From Marinobacter antarcticus (GTDB lineage: Bacteria; Pseudomonadota; Gammaproteobacteria; Pseudomonadales; Oleiphilaceae), in NCBI RefSeq assembly GCF_900142385.1, contig NZ_FRAQ01000001.1, positions 2,046,001-2,110,000 of the forward strand: a stretch of 64,000 nucleotides of DNA, given 5' to 3'. Shown in pieces: positions 9,271 through 18,204 of this stretch. Numbering within the stretch: the first letter of the stretch is position 1; each line of letters begins with the position of its first letter. The notes below the pieces were generated by a model. That model worked only from the letters and a program-made list of their open reading frames with translations. It was not told the DNA's origin and searched no databases. The translations under genes and the position numbers were made by a program.

Positions 9271-11688
9271 ATGACCCGGATACCCGAAGATATCGTGCAA
9301 GAATACCCGCTGCTTCCGCTCCGTGACGTGGTGGTTTTCCCGCACATGGTGGTCCCACTTTTTGTGGGCCGCGAGAAATCCATTCAGGCTCTGGAAGCCG
9401 CGATGGAAGGAAGCAAGGAAATCCTCCTGGTGGCCCAGCGCGACGCCTCCACGGATGATCCCGGCCCCGATGATGTGTTTGAAATGGGCACGCTGGCTAC
9501 AGTGCTACAGATGCTACGGCTCCCTGATGGCACCGTGAAAGTATTGGTTGAGGGCAATGCCCGGGCTGCGATCAGTAATATTTCAGAAGCCGATTACCTG
9601 TCCGCTAGCGCTTCGCTGATGGACGAAGAAGGTTTGCCTGAGCGCGAAGAAGGAGTGCTCCTGAAAACCCTGATGGGTGAGTTTGAAAAGTATGTGAAGG
9701 TGTCCAGGAAGGTACCTTCGGAGGTCTCTAGTGCCTTGGCTGGAATCGAAGAGCTGGAACGCCTCGCAGACACCATGGCGGCCCATCTTGAGATGCGCAT
9801 TCCGGAAAAGCAGGAGTTGCTGGAAGCGCTTGACGTTAATCGCCGCGTGGAGCTCCTGCTGGGTAAGCTGGATGGGGAAATCGACCTGATCGAGGTTGAA
9901 AAGCGCATTCGTGGCCGCGTAAAGAAACAGATGGAACGCAGTCAGCGTGAGTATTACCTGAATGAGCAGATGAAGGCTATCCAGAAAGAAATGGGTAACC
10001 TGGGTGAGGGTAATAACGATTTCGAAGAGTTGGAGCAGAAGCTCGAGGAAGCCGGCCTGCCCGAAGAGGCTCGTAAAAAGACGGAGTCGGAGCTGAACAA
10101 GCTGAAGATGATGTCGCCGATGTCTGCCGAGGCCACGGTTGTCCGTGGTTACATCGACTGGATGTTGGCCGTGCCCTGGAAAAAGCGCAGTCGTGTGCGT
10201 CACGATATTGAAAAAGCCCGGAAGATTCTCGATCAGGATCACTACGGCCTTGACGAGGTTAAGAAACGCATTCTCGAATACCTTGCCGTACAAAGCCGTG
10301 TGAAAAAGGTAAAAGGCCCTGTGCTGTGTCTGGTGGGGCCTCCTGGTGTCGGTAAAACCTCCCTCGGACAGTCCATCGCCCGAGCCACAAACCGCAAGTA
10401 CACCCGGATGGCCCTGGGTGGTGTGCGCGATGAGGCTGAGATTCGGGGTCACCGTAAAACCTATATTGGCGCGCTGCCCGGTAAGCTGTTGCAGAAGCTG
10501 TCTAAAGTGGGCGTAAAAAACCCACTGTTCCTGTTCGATGAAATCGACAAGATGGGCATGGATCACCGTGGTGATCCCGCGTCTGCTTTGCTGGAAGTTC
10601 TGGATCCTGAGCAGAATCACACGTTCAATGATCATTACCTGGAAGTGGACTACGACCTCTCCGATGTCATGTTCGTGTGTACATCCAACTCCATGGACAT
10701 CCCGGCAGCATTGTTGGATCGCATGGAAATTATCCGGATTCCAGGTTACACCGAAGCCGAGAAAGTGAATATCGCGTTGCGTTATCTGGTGCCTAAACAG
10801 ATCAAGGCGAACGGACTGCGCAAGGATGAGTTGACGCTGCCAGAAGAAACCCTGCGGGATATCGTGCGCTATTACACCCGAGAGGCCGGTGTGCGTGGTC
10901 TTGAGCGGGAAATTGCGAAGCTCTGTCGGAAGGTGGTGCGTGAGCACGCGGAGGCCAATGATAAGGCGACCATAGTCCTTGGGCCGGATTTGCTGGAAAA
11001 CTACTCAGGCGTGCGCAAGTTCAATTACGGGCTGGCGGAAGAAACCAATCAGATCGGTCAGGTAACCGGTCTGGCCTGGACGCAGGTGGGCGGCGAGCTT
11101 CTGACGATTGAATGCGCCCTCACACCGGGTAAAGGCAGGGTTGTTAAAACCGGGTCCCTTGGTGATGTGATGCAGGAGTCTATTCAGACCGCGCTTACGG
11201 TTGTCAGAAGCCGCGCTCCGGGCCTGGGTATTGCGGACGATTTCCACGAAAAGCACGATTTGCACGTTCACGTACCCGAAGGTGCGACACCCAAAGATGG
11301 CCCCAGTGCCGGTATTGGTATGTGTACAGCGCTGGTTTCTGCGCTTACCAAAATCCCGGTTCGTGCAGACGTCGCGATGACGGGTGAAATTACGCTCCGT
11401 GGTCGGGTTCTGGCCATTGGCGGGCTGAAAGAAAAGCTCCTTGCGGCTCATCGGGGTGGTATCAAAACTATTATTATTCCTGATGAAAATGTCAGGGATC
11501 TCAAAGAGATACCGGATAATATCAAGGAGTCACTGGAGATTCTTCCGGTCAAATGGATTGACGAAGTGCTGGATATTGCGCTGGCTTACGCACCGGAGCC
11601 GAACACGGCTAAAAAATCGTCCGAGGCGGGGTCAGGCAAGCCGCATGACGATGAAAGTGACAGTGCAGAACGCATAAATACACATTAA
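9271..11688 (+). CDS. lon: ATP-dependent protease Lon
   Basis: Homo-oligomeric AAA+ serine protease that degrades misfolded and short-lived regulatory proteins in the cytoplasm. The product is 805 residues. Order: N-terminal substrate-binding domain (begins [19 protein letters not shown]), AAA+ module with Walker [12 protein letters not shown] and Walker [13 protein letters not shown], then the protease domain with the catalytic Ser in [11 protein letters not shown] and the Lys in the GLKEKLLAA region. The acidic, low-complexity tail after about residue 780 is a common variable feature. AGAGGA precedes the ATG. It has its own putative promoter downstream of the clpX terminator. Confidence 0.98.
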   Translation: MTRIPEDIVQEYPLLPLRDVVVFPHMVVPLFVGREKSIQALEAAMEGSKEILLVAQRDASTDDPGPDDVFEMGTLATVLQMLRLPDGTVKVLVEGNARAAISNISEADYLSASASLMDEEGLPEREEGVLLKTLMGEFEKYVKVSRKVPSEVSSALAGIEELERLADTMAAHLEMRIPEKQELLEALDVNRRVELLLGKLDGEIDLIEVEKRIRGRVKKQMERSQREYYLNEQMKAIQKEMGNLGEGNNDFEELEQKLEEAGLPEEARKKTESELNKLKMMSPMSAEATVVRGYIDWMLAVPWKKRSRVRHDIEKARKILDQDHYGLDEVKKRILEYLAVQSRVKKVKGPVLCLVGPPGVGKTSLGQSIARATNRKYTRMALGGVRDEAEIRGHRKTYIGALPGKLLQKLSKVGVKNPLFLFDEIDKMGMDHRGDPASALLEVLDPEQNHTFNDHYLEVDYDLSDVMFVCTSNSMDIPAALLDRMEIIRIPGYTEAEKVNIALRYLVPKQIKANGLRKDELTLPEETLRDIVRYYTREAGVRGLEREIAKLCRKVVREHAEANDKATIVLGPDLLENYSGVRKFNYGLAEETNQIGQVTGLAWTQVGGELLTIECALTPGKGRVVKTGSLGDVMQESIQTALTVVRSRAPGLGIADDFHEKHDLHVHVPEGATPKDGPSAGIGMCTALVSALTKIPVRADVAMTGEITLRGRVLAIGGLKEKLLAAHRGGIKTIIIPDENVRDLKEIPDNIKESLEILPVKWIDEVLDIALAYAPEPNTAKKSSEAGSGKPHDDESDSAERINTH

Positions 11689-11703
11689 AGCTTCGATGAG
11701 TTG

Positions 11704-11733
11704 TTGACATGCCGGAGAGCCCATTGGTATAAC
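11704..11733 (+). promoter_or_regulatory. Predicted hupB promoter
   Basis: A perfect -35 TTGACA (11704-11709), an 18-bp spacer and a -10 TATAAC (11728-11733), about 195 bp before the hupB start. A long inverted repeat overlaps it (11717-11767). Confidence 0.75.
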
Positions 11734-11767
11734 TGTTTCGCCGTGAAGCAGCCAATACCAAGGGCTC
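11717..11767. repeat. Long inverted repeat over the hupB -10 region
   Basis: GAGCCCATTGGTAT (11717-11730) is the reverse complement of ATACCAAGGGCTC (11755-11767) apart from one bulged base, with a 24-base loop. The left arm covers the spacer and -10 of the hupB promoter. It could be an operator, or a hairpin in RNA reading through from lon. No T-run follows, so it is not a standard terminator. Confidence 0.7.
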
Positions 11768-11926
11768 CCGCGCAGTATATGCCTATTCCGAACACCGGTT
11801 AAATGCCGAAAGGAATAAGAAAATCGAAGAATGGAATTCTCTGACCGCTTATGCGATAGTCGAGAACGTCCGAGAAAAAATAATCCGACCTATAGCATCT
11901 TCAAACTGAAAGCGAAGGGGTTTAGT

Positions 11927-12199
11927 GTGAACAAGTCCGAACTAATCGATGCAATTGCAGAATCTGCAGATATTTCCAAAGCCGCCGCTGGCCGTGCTCT
12001 GGACGCAATGACCAACTCTATTACCGGTGCCCTCAAAAAAGGCGATCAGGTTACTCTGATCGGTTTTGGTACCTTCTCAGTGAAAGATCGTGCTGCGCGC
12101 ACGGGTCGTAACCCGCAAACGGGTGCCGAGATCAAGATTGCGGCCTCCAAAGTGCCTGGGTTTAAGGCAGGCAAGGCCCTGAAAGACGCCGTTAAGTAA
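11927..12199 (+). CDS. hupB: DNA-binding protein HU-beta
   Basis: Small nucleoid-associated protein that bends DNA without sequence preference. The start is a GTG at 11927, giving [20 protein letters not shown]. The ribosome binding site GAAGGGG lies 6 bases upstream. A longer in-frame reading from 11831 has no support because HU proteins begin at this residue. The product is 90 residues, the usual HU length. The DNA-binding arm signature is [21 protein letters not shown], followed by a [12 protein letters not shown]-terminus. The gene sits between lon and ppiD, as in many gammaproteobacteria. Confidence 0.97.
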   Translation: MNKSELIDAIAESADISKAAAGRALDAMTNSITGALKKGDQVTLIGFGTFSVKDRAARTGRNPQTGAEIKIAASKVPGFKAGKALKDAVK

Positions 12200-12212
12200 C
12201 GGTTCTTTCTCC

Positions 12213-12238
12213 GGCGGCTCTTGTCAAAGGGAGCCGCC
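12213..12238 (+). other. Hairpin after hupB
   Basis: GGCGGCTC (12213-12220) pairs with GAGCCGCC (12231-12238). No T-run follows. It probably works with the terminator just downstream, for example as a 3'-end stabiliser of the hupB mRNA. Confidence 0.5.
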
Positions 12239-12249
12239 AAGAAGAATTC

Positions 12250-12279
12250 AAGGCGCATTCCGACAGGGTGCGCCTTTTT
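12250..12279 (+). terminator. Rho-independent terminator after hupB
   Basis: AAGGCGCA (12250-12257) pairs with TGCGCCTT (12269-12276), followed by a run of T. It lies 37 bp before the ppiD start, so ppiD must rely on read-through or a promoter within the hairpin region. Confidence 0.8.
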
Positions 12280-12315
12280 ACGTTAAGTGCACCGGCAAAG
12301 GGGTTCGGGACAAAC

Positions 12316-14169
12316 ATGCTTCAAGATATTCGGGAAAATTCCCAAGGCACTATTGCCAAGATCATTATCGGTCTGTTGATCGTGTCCCTCTCAATCTGGG
12401 GAATGGATGCCATTATTGGTGGCTTCTCCGGCGAGCCGGAGGTGGCAACAGTCAATGGTGAGGACATTACTGAGCGGGAATTCCTGCGGGTTGTCCAGAT
12501 GGAGAGCCAGCGCCGTCTTGCCGGTATGGAACGCCCTGATCCGGCCATGCTGAACGAGGATCAGATCCGCAAAGACGTACTTGACTCGCTGGTTCAGGAG
12601 CAGGTTCTTATTCAGGATGCCAGAGGCCAAGGGCTTGCGCTCAATGACGCGGATATCGATGCGTTGATCACCCAGATGCCGCAGTTTCAGGTTGATGGAC
12701 AATTTAACCGTGATCGCTTCGTAGCTTCGGTACGCAACCTTGGGATGGGTGTGGGTGAGTTCCGTGAAGCCATGCGCAAGCAGTATGTGGTCAACCAGAT
12801 CCGCGGCGGCATTATGCAGAGCGGCCTTGTTGCAGACGTGAATGCCAAACAACTTCTGCGAATCCAGAACCAGACCCGGAACTTCCGCGTTGTTCAGATT
12901 CCCGCAAGTGCGGTTTCAGGTGGGCTTGAGATCACAGATGCCGACATTGAGGCCTTCTACCAGGAAAACAAAAATGCATTCAGGCAGCCGGAGCAAGTGG
13001 ACGCAGCTTACATAACTTTATCGCTGGGTGCCTTGGCAGAGAAGATCGAAATCAGCCAAGAGGATCTTGAAGCTTACTACAAGCAGCGCGCTGGCGATCT
13101 GGCCCGTGAGGAGCGCCGTGCGTCCCATATTCTGATTGAGGATGGCCCTGACGTAGAGCAGACCATAGCGGCCATTCAGGAGCGTCTCGAAGCCGGTGAG
13201 AGCTTTGAAGATCTGGCGAAAGAGTTCTCTGTTGATACCGTATCTGCAAAAGAGGGCGGCGACCTGGGCTATGCTGGCCGTGGCGTTTATGACGAAGCTT
13301 TTGAAAAAGCTCTGTTTGCACTGGAAGAGGGTAAGATTTCCGGTCCGGTGAAGACCAGCTTTGGTGTGCATCTGATTCGTCTTGATGACGTTCGTCGATC
13401 TGAGGTTCCTGCGCTGGAAGAGATTGAGCAGCAACTGCGCACTGAACTCGCCCGCGAGCGTGCTCAGGAAAAGTATGCAGAAGTGAGAGCAGAGTTGGCC
13501 GATTCAGCCTACGCCGCAGATGACCTGGTAGGCCCTGCCAAAGAACTTGGTCTGGAAATTCGTGAGGCCAAGGGTGTTACCAAAGAGGGTGGTCAGGCTC
13601 CGTTCGACCACGCAGGACTGGTTCGTCAACTTTTCTCGGAAGATGTTCTTGCGGGTGGGTATAACACCGAGCTGATCGACGTTGGCGATAATGTTTCCGT
13701 TGTTGCCCGTGTCCGCGAGCACCGCGAAGCCCAGCAACTTGCTCTTGAGGATGTGCAGGACAGCATTCGCAGCAGCCTGGAGGCTCGTAAAATCCGGGAA
13801 ATGCTGAATGAGCGTGCTGAGACTATTGTTGCCAGCCTAGAGGCGGGGGAGTCTCTGGAAGCCCTGAATGCGGGCGACTGGGAGCAGTTTGAAGATCAGG
13901 CCCGGAATGCAGCGGGTGCAGATCCACAGGTGATCCAGGCTGTTTTCTCTCTGGCCCGGCCCAATGAAGGGCGTGCGAGTTACGGCACGGCGATGACACG
14001 AAGCGGTGTTGCGGTTATCGCGCTGGATGCTGTAAACGAGGGTGGTGCAGATGAGAACAGTGCAGATCTGGATCAATTGCGCAAATTCTTGGCTTCCCTT
14101 GAGGGCCAGCGTGAATACGCAGCGTATCAGCAGTTCCTGAGAAACAAAGCTGAAGTATCCCGGCCATAA
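12316..14169 (+). CDS. ppiD: Membrane-anchored periplasmic chaperone PpiD (SurA-N / parvulin)
   Basis: Inner-membrane-anchored chaperone at the SecYEG exit that helps newly exported proteins fold. The chosen start MLQDIRENSQG is the family's usual beginning; an upstream ATG at 12268 lies inside the hupB terminator. The product is 617 residues. One N-terminal membrane segment (IIIGLLIVSLSIWGM, about residues 18-32) is followed by a SurA-N-like helical domain. One parvulin (PpiC) domain follows, with RRASHILIEDGP, GGDLGYAGRG and GPVKTSFGVHLIRL, at about 265-370. PpiD parvulin domains are often catalytically weak, and activity is not judged here. Confidence 0.96.
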   Translation: MLQDIRENSQGTIAKIIIGLLIVSLSIWGMDAIIGGFSGEPEVATVNGEDITEREFLRVVQMESQRRLAGMERPDPAMLNEDQIRKDVLDSLVQEQVLIQDARGQGLALNDADIDALITQMPQFQVDGQFNRDRFVASVRNLGMGVGEFREAMRKQYVVNQIRGGIMQSGLVADVNAKQLLRIQNQTRNFRVVQIPASAVSGGLEITDADIEAFYQENKNAFRQPEQVDAAYITLSLGALAEKIEISQEDLEAYYKQRAGDLAREERRASHILIEDGPDVEQTIAAIQERLEAGESFEDLAKEFSVDTVSAKEGGDLGYAGRGVYDEAFEKALFALEEGKISGPVKTSFGVHLIRLDDVRRSEVPALEEIEQQLRTELARERAQEKYAEVRAELADSAYAADDLVGPAKELGLEIREAKGVTKEGGQAPFDHAGLVRQLFSEDVLAGGYNTELIDVGDNVSVVARVREHREAQQLALEDVQDSIRSSLEARKIREMLNERAETIVASLEAGESLEALNAGDWEQFEDQARNAAGADPQVIQAVFSLARPNEGRASYGTAMTRSGVAVIALDAVNEGGADENSADLDQLRKFLASLEGQREYAAYQQFLRNKAEVSRP

Positions 14170-14184
14170 GTAAGGCGCTGCGGT

Positions 14185-14225
14185 AATAAAAAACCCGGGC
14201 AACGTATGTTGTCCGGGTTTTTTAT
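14185..14225. terminator. Two-way terminator between ppiD and hexR
   Basis: An A-run, the stem CCCGGGCAAC/GTTGTCCGGG with loop GTAT, then a T-run. The symmetric A/T tails serve both the plus-strand ppiD and the minus-strand hexR. Confidence 0.94.
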
Positions 14226-14246
14226 TGCCTCTTGTCGCGGCTGCCC

Positions 14247-15125
14247 TCAGTCAGGGCTTGAAGGAAAGCGGGTAGGTTTCAGGCTGTCTTTGATTTTCTT
14301 GAGATGTACCAGAAAGTCAGTCCCGCGCTTGAGCGTGACGCCGGTGGCCAGAATATCGATGACGGTCAGATGGATGATCCGGGAAGACATCGGCATGTAC
14401 ACCTCTATGTCTTCTGGTGCGGTAACTTCCAGAGCAACGGTGCAGACTTCTGCCAGCGGTGAGTCCGGTGTTGTGATACCAATAACGGTTGCGCCGTTGT
14501 CCCGGGCAATGCGGGCGATATCGACGGTTTCCCTGGTACGTCCGGTATAGGAAATCAGTACGATGACATCCCCGACACTCGCGCCAGCGGCTACCATGCG
14601 CTGCATCAGAGCGTCATCATAAGACATGACCGGAATGTTAAAGCGGAAAAACTTGTGTTGTGCGTCAAGTGCTACAGACGCAGAGCCTCCCATACCAAAA
14701 AAGTTGATCTGTCTGGCCTGGATAAGATAGTCAATGGCGGTTGCCAGTACACGAGGGTCCAGCGCCTGGCGAGCCTTGTCGAGGTTGGCAATGGTGCTCA
14801 TCATGATCTTGTCGGCAAACTCTGCAACCGTATCGTCGGGCTCTATGTTCTGGCCGATATAGGGTGTACCCGTGGCGATACTTTGTGCCAGACGAATTTT
14901 GAAATCCGGAAAACCTGTGGCCGAGAACCCTCGGCAAAACCGGTTAACGGTAGGCTCGCTGACGTTTGAGGCCCGGGCCAAGGCCGCAATACTGTAACGG
15001 GTGGCTGCGCTCGGATCCCGCAGGATAGCCTCTGCTACCTTGCGCTCCGACTTGTTCAACGTGTCCAGCCGGGACTGGATATCTTCCAGTAGATTCTCGT
15101 CACGATGCGCCTGGTTTACAGCCAT
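14247..15125 (-). CDS. hexR: HexR, RpiR-family transcriptional regulator of central carbon metabolism
   Basis: Repressor/activator that senses KDPG, an Entner-Doudoroff intermediate, in studied proteobacteria. The product is 292 residues. The N-terminal HTH_6 domain (about 1-77) carries SIAALARASNVSEPTVNRFCRGF. The C-terminal SIS sugar-phosphate domain (about 125-260) has NFFGMGGSASVALDAQHKF and VIVLISYTGRTRETVDIA. The start is the ATG at 15125, with GGGAG eight bases upstream; a TTG one codon earlier is less likely. It is divergent from zwf and surrounded by all the classical HexR targets, which supports the name over other RpiR members. Confidence 0.93.
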   Translation of the reverse strand: MAVNQAHRDENLLEDIQSRLDTLNKSERKVAEAILRDPSAATRYSIAALARASNVSEPTVNRFCRGFSATGFPDFKIRLAQSIATGTPYIGQNIEPDDTVAEFADKIMMSTIANLDKARQALDPRVLATAIDYLIQARQINFFGMGGSASVALDAQHKFFRFNIPVMSYDDALMQRMVAAGASVGDVIVLISYTGRTRETVDIARIARDNGATVIGITTPDSPLAEVCTVALEVTAPEDIEVYMPMSSRIIHLTVIDILATGVTLKRGTDFLVHLKKIKDSLKPTRFPSSPD

Positions 15126-15174
15126 CAAAGCTACTCCCTGAATCCTTGGTGGGACGGTTAATCAATACAGACTG

Positions 15175-15203
15175 ATTATACCGGGATTTTAACGCATTTT
15201 GGG
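15175..15203 (-). promoter_or_regulatory. Predicted hexR promoter
   Basis: On the minus strand a perfect TATAAT (plus-strand coordinates 15175-15180) lies 17 bp from a poor -35 (CCCAAA, 15198-15203). The HexR-like box begins at the -35 edge, consistent with autoregulation. Confidence 0.6.
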
Positions 15204-15216
15204 TAGTAAACGTATC
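15203..15216 (+). promoter_or_regulatory. Candidate HexR operator upstream of hexR
   Basis: GTAGTAAACGTATC matches, at 12 of 14 positions, the box before pykA and the inverted box before zwf. It lies at the -35 edge of the predicted hexR promoter. The published HexR motif is a TGTAGTAA/TTACTACA-type palindrome; assignment by resemblance. Confidence 0.65.
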
Positions 15217-15266
15217 AATATATCGATGTAACCCTTGGATTAATGCACGTCCAATGTCATTATTTG

Positions 15267-15280
15267 GATAAAATTACTAC
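15267..15280 (-). promoter_or_regulatory. Candidate HexR operator upstream of zwf
   Basis: On the minus strand it reads GTAGTAATTTTATC, preceded by T, close to the palindromic HexR consensus. It is 58 bp before the zwf ATG, a suitable place for a repressor. Confidence 0.7.
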
Positions 15281-15338
15281 ATTCCATCGTGAATGCTGGC
15301 CGTTTTTATGGCCTGACTTTATCTGAGAGACGAATCCG

Positions 15339-16814
15339 ATGATCAGCAGGAATAGTACCCGTTGCGACATTATGCTGTTTGGTGCGTTGGGAGATTTGGC
15401 TCTACGTAAGCTGTTCCCGGCTTTTTACCAGCTGGAGCGAGCCGGTTTACTGGCCGGTGGCAGCAGGATATTGGCGATCGCCCGGCGGGATCTGGATACC
15501 ACGGCCGTGCGCAAACAGTTGCTGGACAAGCTTGAGCAGTATGTAAAGCCCGAAGAGTTCGATCGTTCTTTAGCTGAGACTTTTGTGCAGAGGATTGAGT
15601 ACCAGGCGCTCGATTTTCATGATCAGGAAGGCTTCGGTGTCCTCAACGATTGGCGCGACGAGCACAACAATGAGCTGATCGTTTACATGGCAAGCCCGCC
15701 GGCGATGTACGGAGTTATTGCCCGTAATCTCCGATCATCCAGTTGCTGCACCGAGAACACGCGAGTCGTTGTGGAGAAGCCTATTGGTCACGATCTGGAA
15801 TCTTCCCGGGTGATAAATGATGAACTTGGGGCGGTTTATAAAGAGAGCCAGCTTTTTCGAATCGATCACTATCTTGGTAAAGAGACCGTTCAGAACCTGA
15901 TTGCATTGCGCTTCGCAAATAATCTGTTTGCATCCCAATGGGATCAGAACCATATTTCTCATGTGGAAATATCCGTCGCCGAGAGCGTGGGAATTGAAGG
16001 CCGGTGGGGCTACTTTGATAAAGCCGGCCAGATCCGGGACATGGTTCAGAATCATCTTCTTCAATTGTTGTGCCTCATTGCGATGGACCCTCCCTCTGAT
16101 TTGTCTGCCGATAGTATCCGTGATGAAAAGGTGAAAGTGCTCAAAACCCTGCGCACGATAACGCCGGACATGATGGAAAGTTACGTGGTGCGAGGCCAGT
16201 ACACGGCCGGAACCAGCACCGGAAAACCGGTTCCGGGTTATCTGGAAGAGGAGGGCGCCAACAAGAGGAGTGAAACAGAAACCTTTGTAGCTCTGAAGGT
16301 TGAAATCGACAACTGGCGCTGGTCTGGGGTGCCGTTTTATATCCGTACTGGCAAGCGCCTTCCGGAAAAACTGTCCCAGATTATCATTCACTTCAAGCCA
16401 GCTCCCCACTACATTTTTGATCCGGACCAGAAGCACTTGGCGAACAACAAGCTGATCATCCGTTTGCAGCCGGATGAAGGCATGTCACTTAAAATCCTCA
16501 CCAAAGACCAGGGCCTGCATAAAGGTATGCGGCTGCGACAGGGGCCACTTGAGCTGACGTTTTCGGAGACCTTCGAAGCCGAGCGGATCCCCGATGCTTA
16601 TGAGCGTCTCCTGTGGGAAATCATGAAAGGTAACCAGTACCTGTTCGTGCGTCGTGACGAAGTGGAATATGCATGGCGTTGGGTTGACCGGATTATTCAG
16701 AACTGGAATGACGGTGGTGATCCGCCGAAGCGATACGCTGCAGGCACCTGGGGACCTGTGGCTTCCATTGCCATGATCACCCGTGATGGAAGGAGTTGGT
16801 ATGAAGACGCCTGA
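15339..16814 (+). CDS. zwf: Glucose-6-phosphate 1-dehydrogenase
   Basis: Oxidises glucose-6-phosphate to 6-phosphogluconolactone with NAD(P)+, the entry step to the Entner-Doudoroff and pentose phosphate routes. The product is 491 residues. The N-terminal nucleotide-binding loop is [15 protein letters not shown] (about residues 14-28). The active-site signature [14 protein letters not shown] carries the catalytic His and substrate Lys. GAGAGACG precedes the ATG. It is the first gene of zwf-pgl-eda; its stop overlaps the pgl start by 14 bp, suggesting coupled translation. A candidate HexR box lies directly upstream. Confidence 0.97.
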   Translation: MISRNSTRCDIMLFGALGDLALRKLFPAFYQLERAGLLAGGSRILAIARRDLDTTAVRKQLLDKLEQYVKPEEFDRSLAETFVQRIEYQALDFHDQEGFGVLNDWRDEHNNELIVYMASPPAMYGVIARNLRSSSCCTENTRVVVEKPIGHDLESSRVINDELGAVYKESQLFRIDHYLGKETVQNLIALRFANNLFASQWDQNHISHVEISVAESVGIEGRWGYFDKAGQIRDMVQNHLLQLLCLIAMDPPSDLSADSIRDEKVKVLKTLRTITPDMMESYVVRGQYTAGTSTGKPVPGYLEEEGANKRSETETFVALKVEIDNWRWSGVPFYIRTGKRLPEKLSQIIIHFKPAPHYIFDPDQKHLANNKLIIRLQPDEGMSLKILTKDQGLHKGMRLRQGPLELTFSETFEAERIPDAYERLLWEIMKGNQYLFVRRDEVEYAWRWVDRIIQNWNDGGDPPKRYAAGTWGPVASIAMITRDGRSWYEDA

Positions 16815-17520
16815 GATCATACTTCCGCGCGGCGTTGAAGCGCGCTTTGGTGAAACTCCAGAGCAGACTGCTCAGGAGTTAGCCAACGCCGTTGCAGAGT
16901 TTCTCAAGGGCAGGCTTATGAAAGCTGAGCGGGTAAGCCTTGCAGTTTCTGGCGGTTCGACGCCGATACCATTTTTTCAGGCTCTATCCCTGAAAGAAAT
17001 GGAATGGGGCCGGGTAGATGTTTTACTGGCGGATGAGCGCTGGGTGGATGAAACCGATGCAGCCAGTAATACCAGGCTCATAAAAGAGAATCTGCTCCGG
17101 AACAACGCAGCGGCCGCGAGGTATTTCTCGTTGAAACAGGAAGGTGACACTCCCGAAGAGGGGCTGGATGCAGTCAAATCCGAGCTTGCGAGCCTGACTC
17201 TCCCGTTGGACGTACTGATACTGGGCATGGGCAATGACGGTCACACCGCGTCTCTTTTCCCCGACGCCCCGGAGATCTCGTCGGCCATGAATGCAGACGG
17301 CAAGGAGAGGGTGGCTGCGATGACTCCGCCCTCCCAAGCGCATCCGCGCATTACGCTAACTTACCCGTTGATGCATGAGGCCAAATTTATCGTTCTGCAC
17401 CTCAAGGGCCACGACAAGCTCGATACGCTCAGGCTAGCACTGAGTCAGCCGAATGAACTGCTCGCGATGCCTGTTCGCGGCTTCCTGAAACCCGGCTTGC
17501 AGGTCTTCTGGAGCCCCTGA
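16801..17520 (+). CDS. pgl: 6-phosphogluconolactonase
   Basis: Hydrolyses 6-phosphogluconolactone to 6-phosphogluconate. The product is 239 residues from the ATG at 16801, with AAGGAG seven bases upstream; upstream in-frame ATGs lie inside zwf and lack such a site. Motifs of the NagB/SugarP isomerase-like fold are [14 protein letters not shown] (about 47-60), [11 protein letters not shown] and the catalytic-side [15 protein letters not shown]. It sits between zwf and eda in a three-gene operon. Confidence 0.96.
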   Translation: MKTPEIILPRGVEARFGETPEQTAQELANAVAEFLKGRLMKAERVSLAVSGGSTPIPFFQALSLKEMEWGRVDVLLADERWVDETDAASNTRLIKENLLRNNAAAARYFSLKQEGDTPEEGLDAVKSELASLTLPLDVLILGMGNDGHTASLFPDAPEISSAMNADGKERVAAMTPPSQAHPRITLTYPLMHEAKFIVLHLKGHDKLDTLRLALSQPNELLAMPVRGFLKPGLQVFWSP

Positions 17521-17537
17521 ACTATTTGGAGAAAATC

Positions 17538-18188
17538 ATGAGCCAACTATCCGGCTATCACCGCGATCGCATCAGGTCAGTTCTGGGGGCTTCACCCTTG
17601 ATGCCCGTTATTACTATAAAGCATCCGGACGAGGCGGTACCGCTCTGTCAGGCCCTCTTTGATGGTGGGGTTCGCGTGATGGAAATAACCTTACGCACGG
17701 AACATGGGCTCAAAGCGATCAAAAGTGTGCGCGAAGCTCTGCCGGAAGCCTGGGTTGGGGCTGGAACGGTGACCAGCCTTTCCCAATATCGTCAGGCCGA
17801 AGCCGCAGGCGCCCAGTTCATCGTCACCCCCGGCGTTACCGAAGCGCTTCTCGAATTCGCTCTAACCTCTGAAGCACCCCTTTTGCCGGGTGTTTCAACA
17901 GCCTCCGAACTGATGCTGGGGTACGGCCTGGGTTATCGTGAGTTCAAGTTTTTCCCGGCGGAAGTCGCGGGCGGAATCCCCGCACTAAAAGCCCTCAATG
18001 GGCCATTCCCGGATGCAGCTTTCTGCCCAACCGGTGGGATCCGCCGCGACACTGCCAAGGACTATCTGGCCTTGAGCAATGTGCAGACGGTTGGCGGTAG
18101 CTGGCTGACGCCAACCGATGTTGTTGCGAAGAGAGATTGGGCGCAGATCACCAAAATCGCCCGTGGTAGTCTTTCTGATATCAGCTGA
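17538..18188 (+). CDS. eda: KHG/KDPG aldolase
   Basis: Cleaves 2-keto-3-deoxy-6-phosphogluconate to pyruvate and glyceraldehyde-3-phosphate, the last step of the Entner-Doudoroff pathway. The product is 216 residues from the ATG at 17538 (MSQLSGYHRD), with TGGAG upstream; a TTG at 17526 is less likely. Family stretches are MPVITI, GGVRVMEITLRT, VGAGTVTSL, the Schiff-base lysine region (EFKFFPAE) and PTGGIRRDTAKDYL. The last codons (Asp-Ile-Ser-stop) lie inside a 30-bp perfect palindrome shared with the end of pykA. Confidence 0.96.
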   Translation: MSQLSGYHRDRIRSVLGASPLMPVITIKHPDEAVPLCQALFDGGVRVMEITLRTEHGLKAIKSVREALPEAWVGAGTVTSLSQYRQAEAAGAQFIVTPGVTEALLEFALTSEAPLLPGVSTASELMLGYGLGYREFKFFPAEVAGGIPALKALNGPFPDAAFCPTGGIRRDTAKDYLALSNVQTVGGSWLTPTDVVAKRDWAQITKIARGSLSDIS

Positions 18189-18204
18189 TATCAGCTGATA
18201 TCAG
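18175..18204. repeat. Three tandem 10-bp units forming a 30-bp perfect palindrome over two stop codons
   Basis: The unit TGATATCAGC is repeated three times and the whole block is self-complementary. The eda stop (18186-18188) and the pykA stop on the other strand (18191-18193) are 2 bp apart inside it. Because of the symmetry both proteins end in the same residues, Asp-Ile-Ser. It may act as a two-way hairpin at the ends of both mRNAs, though no T-run follows. Confidence 0.95.

Noticed and set aside
9583..10947. 454-residue open frame on the minus strand
   Set aside because: It lies wholly inside lon, has no family likeness and His/Leu-rich composition typical of an antisense shadow of a codon-biased gene.
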